This document shows, piece after piece, positions 1-12,133 of a stretch of DNA of 64,000 bases. This DNA comes from Vigna angularis. Lineage: Eukaryota; Streptophyta; Magnoliopsida; Fabales; Fabaceae. The stretch is taken from positions 26,485,306 to 26,549,305 of the forward strand of contig NC_068978.1 of NCBI RefSeq assembly GCF_016808095.1. Direction: 5' to 3'. A program made the position numbers and the translations under genes. The notes beneath the pieces are model-generated. The model ran no database searches, was not told the origin of the DNA, and saw only the letters and a list, made by a program, of their open reading frames with translations. Positions within the stretch are counted from its first letter, which is position 1. Each line of letters opens with the position of its first letter.

Positions 1-557
1 GAGGGAATAAGTTTTCAATACAAAGCAAATCTGAAAGACTTGTAAAGATTTTCTCTTTAAATGAAAGCATTATGTAACACCCCAATTTTGGGATGTCACG
101 AGTACAAGTAAAAATTTAAATTTTTTAAAACATAATACCTTTATGGAATTCCAAATTCAATAAGTTTTTACAATTAAAGGAAAATAATCATAATTCATAT
201 TTAATTACAAAATAAAACTCCAAATAAAATAGTTTATTTAAACAACCTTAAATTCTCCAACTCTCTCAATCCACTCGTCGCTCTATACAACATCCAAATA
301 ATTTGCATGATCATCTTCTCCCATATAAAGCGATCATCACAAGTGGAAACCATAAGCACAAACATAAGGGTGAGCTAACTAAGAATCAATTATAAGCATT
401 GTAACATAACACACAAATGTTAAATAGTCATCACAATAATAAATCCTATAAAAGGAACACACCAACAACTTAAACACTGTCACACATCATCATCAAAAAC
501 CAATGATCTATCCCTCATACCCTACCAAACTGTTGTTCATCATAACCAATCAGTTCA
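1..557 (-). repeat. LTR fragment, Tekay-related family, inverted
   Basis: From about base 73 the sequence reads as the reverse complement of the 3' end of the Ty3 LTRs further along the window. It starts with the complement of the terminal GGGATGTTACA type end (here TAACACCCC) and at 366-379 carries the complement of the LTR motif GTTAGCTCACCCTTA. The fragment is interrupted at 557 by the CACTA element that follows. No coding capacity was seen. Confidence 0.6.
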
Positions 558-3500
558 CACCAATGCAAAAAGACTTTTAACGTTTGTTATTTTAGGCTTT
601 TAACGTCCGACCCCACTCCGACATCATATTAGGAGACATCAATTTGACGTCGGAGGCCAGATCATACGCAAATAGACGTTGGATTACACGTGGCCAAACG
701 TTGCATTAGACGTCGGTTACCAGTGTATCTAACGTTTAGCGCGCTAAGCGCGTTTTTGCCTAGCTTAGGGAAAAAATCCAGAGGTTTGTCTCTAGAATGA
801 AATAGACGTCATTTAACTGTCAGATGTGCACTAACCGACATCCAATCTATGTTTTTTTTAAAAAAATAAATTTTTTTACAATAAAACCACATCTGAAAAA
901 CAGAAAATGATTCCAACACATCAAAATATTATATATTTTATGCGTTTCAAGTGAACAAGGTACTAAACAATCTAAAAAACAATCTAAAAAACAATCCAAA
1001 ACATATATTATCAAAACTTTAATCTTAAGCTTAAACTAATTAATGTTCAACAACAATAAAGTCTTCCTAAAGGCATGTGCATGAGTCCCAAGTCCATCTC
1101 TATAGAAGATAAACTGCTTACTCTTGTCGTATCTTCTTAATTGTGTCCTCTGATATAGGAGATGTATTCTTTAAGCGCTGCAAAATCAAAACAAATTCAT
1201 TATGTTTGCATAAGTTCAAAGCTTAATTTCATGTGTAGTGTATGGAAGGTAAGTATTATTACCTCAATCCAATCATCTGTAATGCTAGCTCGAATGATGG
1301 TTTTCATCCAAGACATAACATAGTAGTCACATTCCCATGAATCTAGTTGCTTATTACACTAAAATGAAAAACTAAATAGTAAAAAATGTAGATCATATAA
1401 TAACATACAAAATGAATAAGAACTATAAATGAGTTACAACCTTTGTATCTGCACCAAATTCTGAAAATGTTTCATCGATCTTCTTTCATTGTGGTGAATC
1501 AGCTGGGTGTCGAAGAAGATTATCGCAATTTCTTCGGCCAATGTGAAATTTAAGGTTCTTTGCATATTCTTTAAAAGAAAACAATTGTTTCAACCTAGGT
1601 ATTATAGGCAAATATCACATCACCTTAGCAGGTGCACTATCATTGCCTTCATCACATTTTTTGTATCAATTTTCTTTTTAAACCGTGATAAACCACATGC
1701 TGGAAAAAACTTTAGTGAAGCAATCTCCTTTATGTATAAAACACAGTCATTAGGACAAGCATGTATCTTTTGATATTCTAGACCCGTTGGACATAAAAGT
1801 TTCTTCGTCTCATAATTACGAATAGGTAGAGTGTTATTTTCTAGAAGCATCTCCTTCAACAACTCCAACAACTCTTGAAACTTTTGTCGGTCCATCCATT
1901 CCTTGCTTTTAAACTAAACAACTTCAAAGTTGCAGATAGACGTGTAAAGTTGGAGCATCCTAAATACAACTCTTGCTCTAAATCATTCTTAAGAGAATCA
2001 TACAAATTAGGTCTTCCAAAATTTTCTTTATCAACATCACGTATCATGTCCTCTAAATGATCACCCAACCATTCTTTCACATAATTCGTTCCTCGTGACG
2101 TTATAGGCTACTCTAGTACTTCTCCATGTCAAGTCTGACCAGTATAAGTTCTCATTATACCGAACATGAATAAATGGTCGCATATATTGCCTAAGTTTTG
2201 GAGTATTTGATTAAAACAACGAACACAAGGACAAAAATATGTCGTGTTAACAGAGCTTGCTTTTTGTTCAACATATTGCAAGAACTCCGAAACTCCCTTT
2301 TCATATTATTAATTGATGCGACGTTCATTCATCCAGCTTCGATCCATATTATGTTCGTAACAAACTTCATCAGTCTTAATTTTTTAACTCTCACAAGGTT
2401 TGGCCCTACCCATTCAGAAAAATTACTTTTCATAAATTTGTTAGCACACATGCAAAGAAGTCTAATAGGACAAACAACATTTTCGCATTGGTCTTTGAAA
2501 TACACCAAATGAAAGTGGTCACGGATGACTACAATCAAATATGCATCCAGAGAACAATACAAATAATTTGAACCGAAATTTTATCAAAATTATCCATAAA
2601 CTCCAACGTACATGTTATAGCAAATTATGAAAAATAATTTTTTCAAACTGTCCGATCGGACAATTTGAAATTTAATACAAATGATTAAAAGTTTAATCAT
2701 TTGTGTTAAATCTCAAACGGGAACTAAGTTTCCCTTGATGATTTCATAATACAATTAAAATCACAATTAAGACATCAAACTTAATCAATCATCATGCATA
2801 CTCAAAAAACAATGTGCAACACAAAAGCTAAAAATGACATCAACAACAACCCATATCCATTAACTAAAATTCATATATTCAAATTCCAATTACATATAAA
2901 ACTAAAATTAATATATAAAATAAAAAATAACTCATAACCAATATGCAATATCATATTCTATAACTAAGACAAATAATCAACCAAAATACTAACCTTTGAA
3001 AAATGGTTGAAAATGGAAATCAGCAAATGAGAATGGAAACAAGCAATGCAGAATGGGTACAAGCAAGCAATGGAGAGGGAAAGCGTCACCACGGAGGCCC
3101 GTGAAATCACACACAAGAACTACACCAAAAAGCCATCGGAAACAAATTTTAATAAGTGCAAATAATTTTAAACGTAATACAATTGGTACAAAATGATTTT
3201 AATCAGCGAAAAGTGAAAGAAAAGGCACATTTGACGTTAATGGCGAAAGGAGCAACGAGAGAGGAAGACGATGAACAATGTAGAGTAAAAACACAAAAAT
3301 TGTTGTTTGTGCTTGGAAGTAGGTGTAAAAACAGAACATTAGACGTCGGCTCTCCACTTAGTCGACATCTAAATCGCTATACACGTCGGTCCCCCTACCA
3401 GTCGACATTCAGTCAGTAAAAATTTAATCTTTGGCGTTCAAAATGAGGCATTTACAGGACCATTAGGGGACCAGACGTTTAAAGGTAATGAAACATTGGC

Positions 3501-3928
3501 TTTTTGGTTACTTTCGCAAACCATTTGGCGTCCGAGATGGGGGTAGCCGACGTCTATAGTCAATTTAGACGTCAGGGGTGGGGATCGAATATCTAAATGC
3601 ATGGAAAAAGTGACTTTTGGGTTACTTTCGCAGACCATTTGGTGTCCAATGTGGGTGACTGACGTGTAATCGACCTTTAGACGTTGGGGTAGAGGGGAAT
3701 GAATGTTTAAATGTAATAAAAAAAATTTTTTTGTTTTACTTTCTCAAACAATTTTGGCGTCCAATATTGGGGGTCGACGTGTATAGCGATTTAGACGTCA
3801 AGGACCCCCTAGAGCCGACATCTAAATAGTGATTTTATTTACAAAACTGCCACCAGTCATTTTTCACGTTGGAGTTTTTGTGTTTAGACATTAAACATGT
3901 GACGTTAAATGTTATTTCTGCACTGGTG
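558..3928 (-). mobile_element. CACTA (En/Spm) DNA transposon, degenerate
   Basis: The left end reads CACCAATGCAAAAA and the right end, complemented, CACCAGTGCAGAAA; both are decayed forms of the CACTAGTGCAGAAA end seen elsewhere in the window. A 3-bp target-site duplication TCA lies at 555-557 and 3929-3931. Both subterminal regions (about 590-850 and 3340-3920) are packed with AGACGTCGG-like motifs in both orientations, as expected for transposase-binding repeats of CACTA elements. The interior holds a broken TNP2 transposase on the minus strand. The element sits in older LTR sequence. It cannot be autonomous because the transposase is interrupted by stops. Confidence 0.85.
1440..2245 (-). 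pseudogene. TNP2/Transposase_21 pseudogene of the CACTA element
   Basis: Translated on the minus strand, pieces follow the usual order of a plant CACTA TNP2 protein. 2105-2240 gives the transposase-associated domain (PCVRCFNQ, then DHLFMFGIMR). 1620-2080 gives the linker and the segment with LLELLKEML, NYETKKLLCPTGLEY and KIHACPNDC. 1440-1615 gives YLPIIPRLKQLF followed by LLRHPADSPQ. The conserved Trp before YLPIIP and the Trp after ADSPQ are both TGA stops here, one base from TGG. The catalytic core downstream was not found. In the intact family the protein binds and cuts the element ends in the nucleus. This copy is dead. Confidence 0.8.
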
Positions 3929-5692
3929 TCAAGTTTGAAGTAACATGAAACACTAGAAGAGGAGTTGAATAATATATCCATATATTTTTTCTAAAGTTGA
4001 TGTTTTGATCATAGTCGTTGAAGGTTGAATGATGCTCATAAGCTACTTAATCCTCTCCCTATAAACATTGTTCTAATGGACGCGTTCATGGTCTTAGTTT
4101 CAGCTTATCTTCTTGTCGTTTAGGAGGAAGTGAATCTTAAAGAACAAGGCATCTGTTAATAGGTGAGTATATGAGAATTTTGTTTTCCTCTAAGGTAATT
4201 GAGTTATGTCCATAAGTCTAAAACACAACACATAGACATTTTATAGTGGTTCACTGAATTGAGCTATGTCCAGTTCTCTTCTAAGGTAACTTTGAAGGTT
4301 TCATTAGATTTTTAATGAAGTACATGTGGGTATTCTTACCACTCTTGGTTACACTAGACAAGCTTAGTGATCCCCGTCACTGCAAATAGTATCGAGTATC
4401 ACACAGTCTTGGTTGCGCAATATTATTCACCGCTCTTGGTATCTTTATACACTCTTGGTATCCTCTATATACACTTATTTAGTTTAGTTTAACCCACACT
4501 CCTGGTTGTCGTTATCAACCTAGTAAGCCATGTTACTATGACCTTTACTGAGTTTCATCCACTCCTAGTTATGTAGTATTCTTCACCACTCCTAGTATCT
4601 ATAGACGTTTCCGGTATCTTCCAAATACACTGTCTAGTTGAGTTTAACCCACTCCTAGTTGTCACTGTCAACCCAGTAACCCCTGTTACTGTGACCTTGA
4701 CTGAGTTTCACCCACTCTTGGTTATGCAGTATTCTTCACCACTCCTAGTATCCCTAGACGTTCCCAATATCCTCCAGATATACTATATAGTTGAGTTTAA
4801 CCTACTCCTAGTTTCCACTAGACACACCCGTCTAGGTACCATTTAACTCCACCAAGTTAAACGTAAATTGTTTTAATTCCCTTTAGAATTTACAATCAAA
4901 AGATTGATGACAAGTCCTTAGACAATAAGTCTCGCAAAGAAAATATGTGTTCAACACAAATCAATCTAATAGACTCACTGAATATTTTTCTCTTCTCTCT
5001 TCTTACAAAAGTAAGTTTATATATCAATGAAGCTTGAGCATGTTTCTTTTCTTGAGTTGTTTTCTCTCTCTTTCTCTCTATTTCTTTAAAGGATTTGACT
5101 TTAAATAGTTTCGAGAGAATTCTTGATCTTCCTTTAGAATGATTTTCTTGTTATTCATTAGGTGTCCATCCTCTCTCTCCTTCTTCAAAGATATTCTATT
5201 TATACTCCTTTTGACAATGTAGCTAGTGGATGATGTTTGTCCTCGAGATTTGATGATGATATAGCCGTTAGACGAAGCTTGTCCTTAAGATACGACTTTT
5301 CGTAGTTTTTGTCATAGGTCATAGTCATAGGTTGATGTCTTATTGTCGAAGAAAATTTGCTTTTTCAGTACTTTATCAAATTTAGATCAAACTTTCTCTT
5401 TAGCACAACTTTTGATGAAAGATTGTTTCGCAAATGTCTTGTCTCTAACATCCATTTCTTATCAACACTCAAATTCCATCCTCTTCCCACGTCCACGACC
5501 GAAGAGAATCTCTTTCCCACATCCACGACCGAAAGAGTCATCACCACTTGAACTTATCCTCTCCATCCACGACCGAAGATAACCTCTTTTCCGCATCCAC
5601 GACTGAAAGAGTCATCCTAGATTTACTAGATAAGGCGAGAAGACCCCACAACAACCTGTCTTAGCTTCACACACATACAATCAAACAACAAA
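3929..5692 (-). repeat. Ty1/copia-type LTR sequence, inverted
   Basis: Read on the minus strand, this stretch contains the pattern of GTGGAAACTAGGAGT and GGTGAAGAATACT phrases found again on the plus strand at about 52840-53060. The family match is therefore internal to the window. It includes a tandem repeat (separate entry) and ends where the gene-carrying CACTA element has inserted. Short ORFs at 5343-5582 show no recognisable protein. Confidence 0.45.
4404..4835. repeat. Diverged tandem repeat, about 148-bp unit, three copies
   Basis: The phrases CACTCCTAGT, TTCACCACTC, GAGTTTAACCCACTC and CTGTTACTGTGACC recur in the same order three times with about 145-150 bp spacing. The third copy is shortened. 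The array belongs to the surrounding copia-type LTR. No coding signal was seen. Confidence 0.6.
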
Positions 5693-5989
5693 CACTAGTG
5701 GAAAAATACCTTTCTATAACGAAGCTATTATAACGTATAAAAATTATCCGTCATACTAGATTGACCGGTGGCAAGATGGTAATAAAAATAGGACATATTA
5801 TAACGTAGTTTTGTAAATCAATTATAATATGAAACGCGATGGCAAACTTGTAAATAAATGTAAGACATATTATAACGTAGTTATAAAAATCAGTTATAAT
5901 ATAAAATGCGGTGGTAAACTTGTAAATAAGTTTAAAACCTATTATTGATGTATTATAACGGAGTTTTAGAAATCAGTTATAATATCTCT

Positions 5990-6730
5990 TCCTCATTAAT
6001 TTTTCACATTTCCCTCTCGCTAGATTTCATTTCAAGTTCACTCTCAGTCTCATTCTTTTCTTCCGCTCTTCGTCTCATCCCTCTCACTTGCATTTCTCGG
6101 CATCTTCGTCATCAACCACATCATTTTCAGAACTTCAGCCACATCATTTTCAGAACTTCAGCCACGTTGTGGAGCGTATTCCTTCGCTCGCTGTCACGCT
6201 TGGAGGTCTCATTTCATTTCCTCTCGTGCATTCGAGAGAGCACTTTCGGTTTCCTGGCATCTTCCTTCTCGAGAGACATCTCCTCGTCGCACGTCGTTCA
6301 TCATCACGGCAAGGCTTCTTCACTCACAGAATCATCTCTATTTCCTCTATCCTTCATTTTTCACCGAATCATTCATAGAGCTAAACCCTCTGTTGGGGTT
6401 TCTTCTCCTTTTCACCATTTCCCTACGATTCCACCGATTAAAACCTTGTTTTCACCATTAGAAACATTTTCCACCGATTCAACTTTGATTTACACCGATC
6501 AATCGGTCCAGAATAGGTTTCCTTCTTCTTCTAGGGTTTCTATCAAGTTTAATCCTTTGTTTCTTGTTCTTCTTCGAGTTTTTGTCATATTTTCGCTACG
6601 TCTTCTCTCTGGAAGAAGCTTCGAGGATTCGCGTCGCGCCTACAGTCATCTTCTCAGAGCTGGTCTTCCAACCGTAGTTATAGTTCACATTCTTCTCTGT
6701 AACACTTTTCCCCTCTTTATCCTGTTAATT
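5990..6730 (+). other. Pyrimidine-rich leader-like segment inside the CACTA element
   Basis: This segment is rich in C and T on the plus strand and resembles a plant 5' untranslated region or first exon, just inside the left subterminal repeats and upstream of the captured exons. It contains a 262-codon open frame (5945-6733) that starts in the subterminal repeats and has no recognised domain. A small direct repeat (CACATCATTTTCAGAACTTC) occurs twice near 6117-6160. I regard the frame as fortuitous and the segment as a possible promoter or leader for a chimeric transcript. Confidence 0.4.
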
Positions 6731-6851
6731 TAGTTTTCATATTTATAGAAATTTTAATAAAACATGTTTGCTTTTATTATCATATTATGTAAAGTAATGA
6801 ATGCTATTTTCACTGTTTTTATCTTTGTTTTAATTTTTCCATCATTTGCAG

Positions 6852-9407
6852 ACCCCTACTTGAACACTGATGCAGGGACAATGTCTCCTTTCGAGCATGC
6901 GGAGGTTTTCGTCTTAGATGATAGCGGAGAGGTAAGCAAATGAAAATTTTCTACAACAAGATGACAGTCATTAGATTTTTTATTTCCTTCTAAATTCAAT
7001 GGAAGGTTGAGGTTGTATGTTATGTTATACTTTCCCCTGCTCTTTTCATTTTCTCATTTTACTTCATAAGTGCAAGCTAAAACTTTCTGAGTCGTAGTAA
7101 AAGAGGATATCTGCAGTTTGTTTTCCTCTGAAGTTTTAGATTGCCATTTTCATTATTTTTTTTTGTTTGTGGAAGCTTGAACTTGATCTTGGGAACTACG
7201 AACGATTTTTGGACATTAAATTAACTGGCGACAATAACATCACTACTAGAAAAATGTATCAGGTGAGCCAGATGTTTCTAATTGTTTTGTTTTGGATGTT
7301 TATAGTTTGTTATTGAGAAGGAGAGAAGAGGAGATTATGGAAGAGGAGAGGTCAAGCTCGGGCAGCCTTGGGGGAGTTTGTTGAGGTGGGGTGGCTTACT
7401 TGATCTTAATATTTGTAAATTTTTTTGAAGTTTACCCAATTCGCATTGCTGATTGGAATTTATTTATTTATTTTTTAACCTCGGTATTTTAGTTAATCAA
7501 TGCTTCATGTTAGGTATGTCCCATTGACACCCACCCTTAATGAAATGGATCTCTTCTGGTACAGAAAATGAAATGATCTTGAAATCTGGTTTTTACTTAT
7601 GTTTGATTTGACTTATAAGGAGTAGAAACTTGATTTGGTTTAGGCATTAACACTTGGGTCAAATATGTATTGTTTAAGCAAAACTAGTGCAGTTGTCAAG
7701 ACTTATGTAGAGCCATGTTAAGGAATTGTTTGACTAGTGATCTTATTATATATATAGTTGAAAAGAAGGTGATTGAAATTTTTAGTTACTTAAGTAAGAT
7801 CTCACTTGAATCACTTTTTATTATAAATGATTTTCTTGCACACATAACAATTCATAATGTGACATTGACTATTGCTTCTGGACATCTCAGGCTATTGAAG
7901 ATTTGACTAAGGCTTTAGAGTTTGAAACCAACTCAGCAGATATTTTACATGAGAGAGGTATCTTTTTCTTTGACAGTCTTTTTCATTTTACATGCGAAAC
8001 AAATATATTATTCCTTTTTAATAATTATGTCCTGTCTACTGTTAATTTCAAGTTGAAGTTTGATTATAAATTATTGCTGTGATAATGTTGACTTTTATTT
8101 CTGTCGAGTAATGCTACTTTTATTTCAATCAATATTAAGATAGAACTTTTTCAATATTATATTTCTATATCCATTCAATTTTTTCCCATATTTAATTCTA
8201 AAGATTATGGGTTAGATGGAAGTTGAAAACTAAAAATTGAAAATGAATTATACTTAGAAAACAGTGGGAGAAAATAATATTCATATCCATATTTTTAGTA
8301 CTATATTCTAAGGCAACCACCAAGTTTCTTCTCACTTGGTGGTGGGATCGGCTATATTTTAAAGCAACTAATTTACAATGACTTTTCTTTCATGCAGGGG
8401 ATATTGAGTCCATGCCTTTTATTGAAGCACTGCTGGAACCGTATTTATGCAGTTTAATTTGTTAATTTCATGGTTTTGATGGTTTTCTTTTTTTCTTTTT
8501 TCTTTTAAAATTGAATTTCATACTTTTGCATTTTAAGTGGTTTAAGTTCATGCAATATCCTAAACCTTTTCCTTTGAATTTATCCTAAAGTGTTTGGGTC
8601 TTCAAACTAATTCCTTTATCATTTACAGTGTTGCAGCAGAGCCTAATTTGAAGGAGTCGACTGCAAGGAAAAAAATTTATGACAGATGTGATGAAACTGT
8701 GAGTGGCAGACATCTCAAATATGCATCATCTAAAGAAAAAGAAAAAACATGTGCATAGATATTTATTTATCTTAATAGTGGCCAATGTGGAGCTTACAAC
8801 AATTGTTACGTGCCTCAGGTTAGAATTCCAATGGTGGGAAAATACACAGGCCTTTCAGATGCATATCTTTCTGTTCTGAAGGTAACTTACTCCTAAATTA
8901 GTAACTGAACCCTTCTATTTTTTACATAATAATTTCCTCCTTTTGGATTCTCTACAACTTCTTTTTTATTCAATATGCATACTGAAATATAAAGAGGTGA
9001 TTACTGATCTATCTACTGCATTACTTATGTTAGTTGACCTTTTGGTTTTGGTTTTGCTTTTATGCAACCCTCTCACGATTGATTAAAATATATTGCTGCA
9101 GGATCCTGAGGCATATAAAGTTGCATGGAATATTTTAAAGGTATTCCTACTATTTAGACTAAACATATTTATTCCATTTTCTGATCTTTAATATTGATAT
9201 ATATGTTAAAATCTCATATAGTGATATATTATTTATTGGTTTTCTGTAATTGGACTTATTCTGCAGGGCGTTGATGGTGTTCTAGTTCCAAGAGGTTTTG
9301 GTGATGGAGGAGTGCAAGGGAAAATTCTTGCGACTAAGTATGCTGGAGAACATAGTGTTCCATTTTTGGGCATTTGCTTGGGGATGCAAATTGTTGTCAA
9401 TGAGTAG
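6852..9407 (+). pseudogene. Captured CTP synthase gene fragment, multi-exon
   Basis: CTP synthase makes CTP from UTP, ATP and glutamine. Exon-like blocks with AG/GT borders follow the enzyme's order. 6852-6931 has [20 protein letters not shown], 7176-7262 [15 protein letters not shown], 8398-about 8440 GDIESMPFIEAL, about 8631-8699 a diverged linker, 8819-8881 VGKYTGLSDAYLSVLK, 9102-9140 DPEAYKVAWNILK, and 9267-9407 the start of the glutamine amidotransferase domain with FLGICLGMQ (nucleophile Cys kept). The N-terminal start, parts of the synthetase domain and the rest of the amidotransferase domain are missing, and a TAG ends the frame at 9405. Block 7308-7390 is strongly diverged from the expected exon. 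Gly to Arg in the PRGFGDGG loop also argues against function. Confidence 0.88.
7891..7957 (+). pseudogene. Captured TPR exon, SRFR1-like
   Basis: A 67-nt exon-like block bounded by CAG and GTATCT encodes AIEDLTKALEFE followed by NSADILHERG, a tetratricopeptide helix pair. It closely resembles the TPR region of plant SRFR1-type proteins (negative regulators of immunity). It lies between CTP synthase exons in the same orientation, although CTP synthase has no such segment. It therefore comes from a second host gene. The TPR assignment is sound; the SRFR1 assignment is from memory of the family and less certain. Confidence 0.65.
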
Positions 9408-10030
9408 AGATTTGTTCATGGGTAGACAATGTGAATCAACTACTACTGCATCATTTAACACAAGTGTATATGAATCATTTAAATATGCATAATATAAATG
9501 ATGTATTAAATATTACACTATTTAATGTTTGAAATGAATTTTATTTTGTTAGTTTCATTAAATATTTTTATTTGAAGCTATATTGATTATAAATTGATGG
9601 AATAAGATGATAATACAAGTATATTATTATAATTTTCAAATGTAATAATTAATTTTTTTTTAAAAAAAAATATATTATAACGTACTAAACCATGTACGTT
9701 ATGATACGTTGATCACATATTATAACGTACAAAAATATATACGTAATAATAGATCACATATTATAACGTACAAAAATTTCTACATGTTACCTTCCACCTA
9801 TTATAATGGACAAACGAAAATTTGTCATAATAAACTACGCATATTATGACGGATTTTAGAAACTACGTTATAATATGTTCAACATATTATAACGTAAATT
9901 TCTGCTACGTTATAAAATGCGCAGACTTACTATATCGCCCAGAACTATGTCCCCAGTAACTACGTTATAAAAGATCATTTTTGTACGTTATAAAATGTCA
10001 TTTTTCCACTAGTGAAACTCACATAAGGCT

Positions 10031-10126
10031 TAACTTCACACATGAACACATGTTATCTCGTAACCCATTCAAAATCCCTAACTTCACACATGAACACATG
10101 CTATCTCGTAACCCATTCAAAATCCT
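10031..10126. repeat. 48-bp tandem duplication
   Basis: Two nearly identical 48-bp units begin TAACTTCACACATGAACACA and differ by one internal T/C and the last bases. They lie in the old LTR-type flank just right of the CACTA insertion. Confidence 0.85.
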
Positions 10127-10609
10127 TGCTCACATAGTGGCATTATAACGCAAATATTAAACAAATTAACATAAAAATTTAAAAAAACACATAACTTAGT
10201 CAATCCTATACTAAATACAAATAGTCAACCAAAACACAAAATAGTCAAATCTTTTCTAAACACACATATACTTAAGGGTGGGCAAACTGCACTATTTGCA
10301 CTGTACTGCGAACCAATTATACTTAACTATAAAATAGTTCAAATAAACTAAACTGAACTAAAAAAATAGTTCAAAAAAACTGAACTGAACTATTTTTTAG
10401 TTCAGTTAACTGCAATACAATTCAGTAAACTGTTTTTTAATTCACAGTTCAGTTAACTAGTTATTGTGCAGTTCAGAGTTCAGTGAATATACATGCTTCT
10501 GAATTGTGAAAACAGTTCAGAATTAAAGCTAAAGCCTAAAGCCTAAAGGATACATAGCAAGATGAAAACAAATATTACAGTTCTCAATTAATGCTAAACA
10601 AATATTTCT

Positions 10610-10850
10610 CAATTCACCTGGACAAATTAGAGGCAATTACAAACTTTTCTACTAAAGTGAGTTTCTTAAATTGAGACTGAGATTCATCAAGTTCAAGCTC
10701 AAGAATAACATCTTCAATAGCATGACCCAATTTTATTGTCCTCATCAGCATTATGGAAGCAGTCTCTTTCCTTGCCATCAAGAACCAGTTCTCTCCATAC
10801 AGAGTTGCTATTGATTAATGTTGCAACATTTCCTAATATCCAAAGGCAGT
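10610..10850 (-). other. Unidentified exon-like segment inside the hAT element
   Basis: On the minus strand an open stretch reads WRENWFLMARKET, then LGHAIEDVILELELDE and KKLTLVEKFVIASNLS. It looks like captured or degenerate coding sequence, but I do not recognise the family. It does not fit the parts of SEC23 I know. Confidence 0.3.
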
Positions 10851-11097
10851 GTCTGAATTAAAAGAAAAATAATCCATTAGCTATATGCATATTGATATAA
10901 CGTGGAAATAACAATAAAAAGAATGACCAAAAAAATTCTTGGCATCAACTACGATTCATACTGAAATGGTGAGACAGGGGAGCAATAAGTTTATACAAAA
11001 TTAATGTGGATGAGAATATAAACAAACCAAAATAAATAACTTCCTCGGGGTGAATTGAATTTAAAATGGAAGTATTGAACAAATTAAAATGAAGACC

Positions 11098-11560
11098 CAC
11101 TTGAAACAAAGACCAAGAGGTTGCTCCTCATCCTTAAAAACACACTTAAAAGAGTCCTTGAAGACCGAATGACCAAAAATTTCAGACAAGGCCACTAGTT
11201 TTTTCAACAGCAACTTTGAATTTTGCTACTCCAACCTATTGATTCAAATTTCAAAACAATAATGTCCATCAAACAGAAGAAGATGAAAATGAGCAAACTT
11301 CATAATCCCCCACAAAAACATAAATTCCTTCGACCCCATTTGTAATTAAATCTATTATCACCAATGACTCCATTTGAAAGTAGTATAGCGAAGAACATAA
11401 ATTCATTTACCGAATCAGGTCCTTCAGTGTAGGGACCACCAACCAAAGCAATGATCCTAGCCCTAGTCTTAGGATTACAAGCACCAAGCAACACCGCTGC
11501 TATGCTCAACACCATGCCGGTACACTGTGCAAGGCACTTCCCGATCGAAACTGGTCACTA
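11098..11560 (-). pseudogene. Captured SEC23 (COPII coat) gene fragment
   Basis: SEC23 is the GTPase-activating inner-coat subunit of COPII vesicles leaving the endoplasmic reticulum. On the minus strand 11413-11560 encodes LAQCTGM, then LSIAAVLLGAC and ARIIALVGGPYTEGP, the conserved SEC23 trunk segment. After an intron-like gap, 11098-11205 encodes [15 protein letters not shown] and [12 protein letters not shown], the next conserved segment. The blocks keep gene order but are far too short to fold. The conserved CTEGPG has become YTEGP, and the frame then runs on into unrelated sequence. The fragment lies wholly inside the hAT element, so it is transposon cargo. Confidence 0.85.
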
Positions 11561-12133
11561 GTTAGTTTGCAAGCAGAAGGTGTTGAACTGCGTAGGGTTT
11601 TCTTGGAGGAGATCAGATTAAGGAGGTTTTGAACTGTGTAGGATTTTCGTTGGGACAAAGTGGAAATGAGGGCTCAAGAAACTTAAAAAAATAAAAACAC
11701 AGTTCACACCAGTTAACTGTACTAAAAATATAATAGGTTTAGTTTATTTAAACTGAACCAAAAATAGAGTATTTAGTTTTTAGTAAAAACATATTAGTTT
11801 ATTTTAAGTATAATACAATATAGTTAACTATAGTTCAGTACAGTACAATTATTTGCCCAGCCCTACATATACTAAATACACCCGCTAATTTTCTAAGCAT
11901 CATCAAAAACTCATTTACCTACCCAATTGGACTCCACGTTGGTCTACTAACTTCCACTTTCTCACTCACTGTATTTCACTTTCTTACACATTCACAACCC
12001 CACATTTCTCTTTCCACTTCACATACATAAATCCCAAAGCATGCACTCATTACACTTATGACATAACTAATATAACACACCACAACTTTCACTGTCACGT
12101 ACGACACAAATCTCTTTCCTAAATTTGCACTTG

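Larger units (their letters stand above)
5693..10014 (+). mobile_element. Gene-fragment-carrying CACTA transposon (Pack-CACTA)
   Basis: The element starts CACTAGTGGAAAAA and ends with the exact complement TTTTTCCACTAGTG. The 3-bp target-site duplication AAA is present at 5690-5692 and 10015-10017. Both subterminal regions (5715-5985 and 9670-10000) hold many copies of TATTATAACGTA in both orientations. No transposase was recognised. Instead the 4.3-kb interior carries a pyrimidine-rich leader (about 5990-6730), a spliced series of CTP synthase exons, and one exon of a TPR protein between them. Introns with GT-AG borders are kept, so the capture was at DNA level. Movement would need a transposase supplied in trans. 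Confidence 0.9.
10273..11865 (-). mobile_element. hAT-type DNA transposon carrying SEC23 fragments
   Basis: The terminal inverted repeats are TAAGGGTGGGCAAAC (left) and TAGGGCTGGGCAAAT (right end complemented), matching at 12 of 15 positions. They are flanked by the perfect 8-bp target-site duplication CATATACT at 10265-10272 and 11866-11873. End sequence and duplication size are typical of the hAT superfamily. Subterminal regions are rich in AGTTCAGTTAACTG-like palindromes. No hAT transposase was seen. The interior has SEC23-derived exons on the minus strand and an unidentified minus-strand segment at about 10610-10850. Confidence 0.88.

Noticed and set aside
5945..6733. 262-codon plus-strand ORF as a gene
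   Set aside because: It begins within CACTA subterminal repeats, has low-complexity Ser/Phe-rich composition from CT-rich DNA, and shows no domain.
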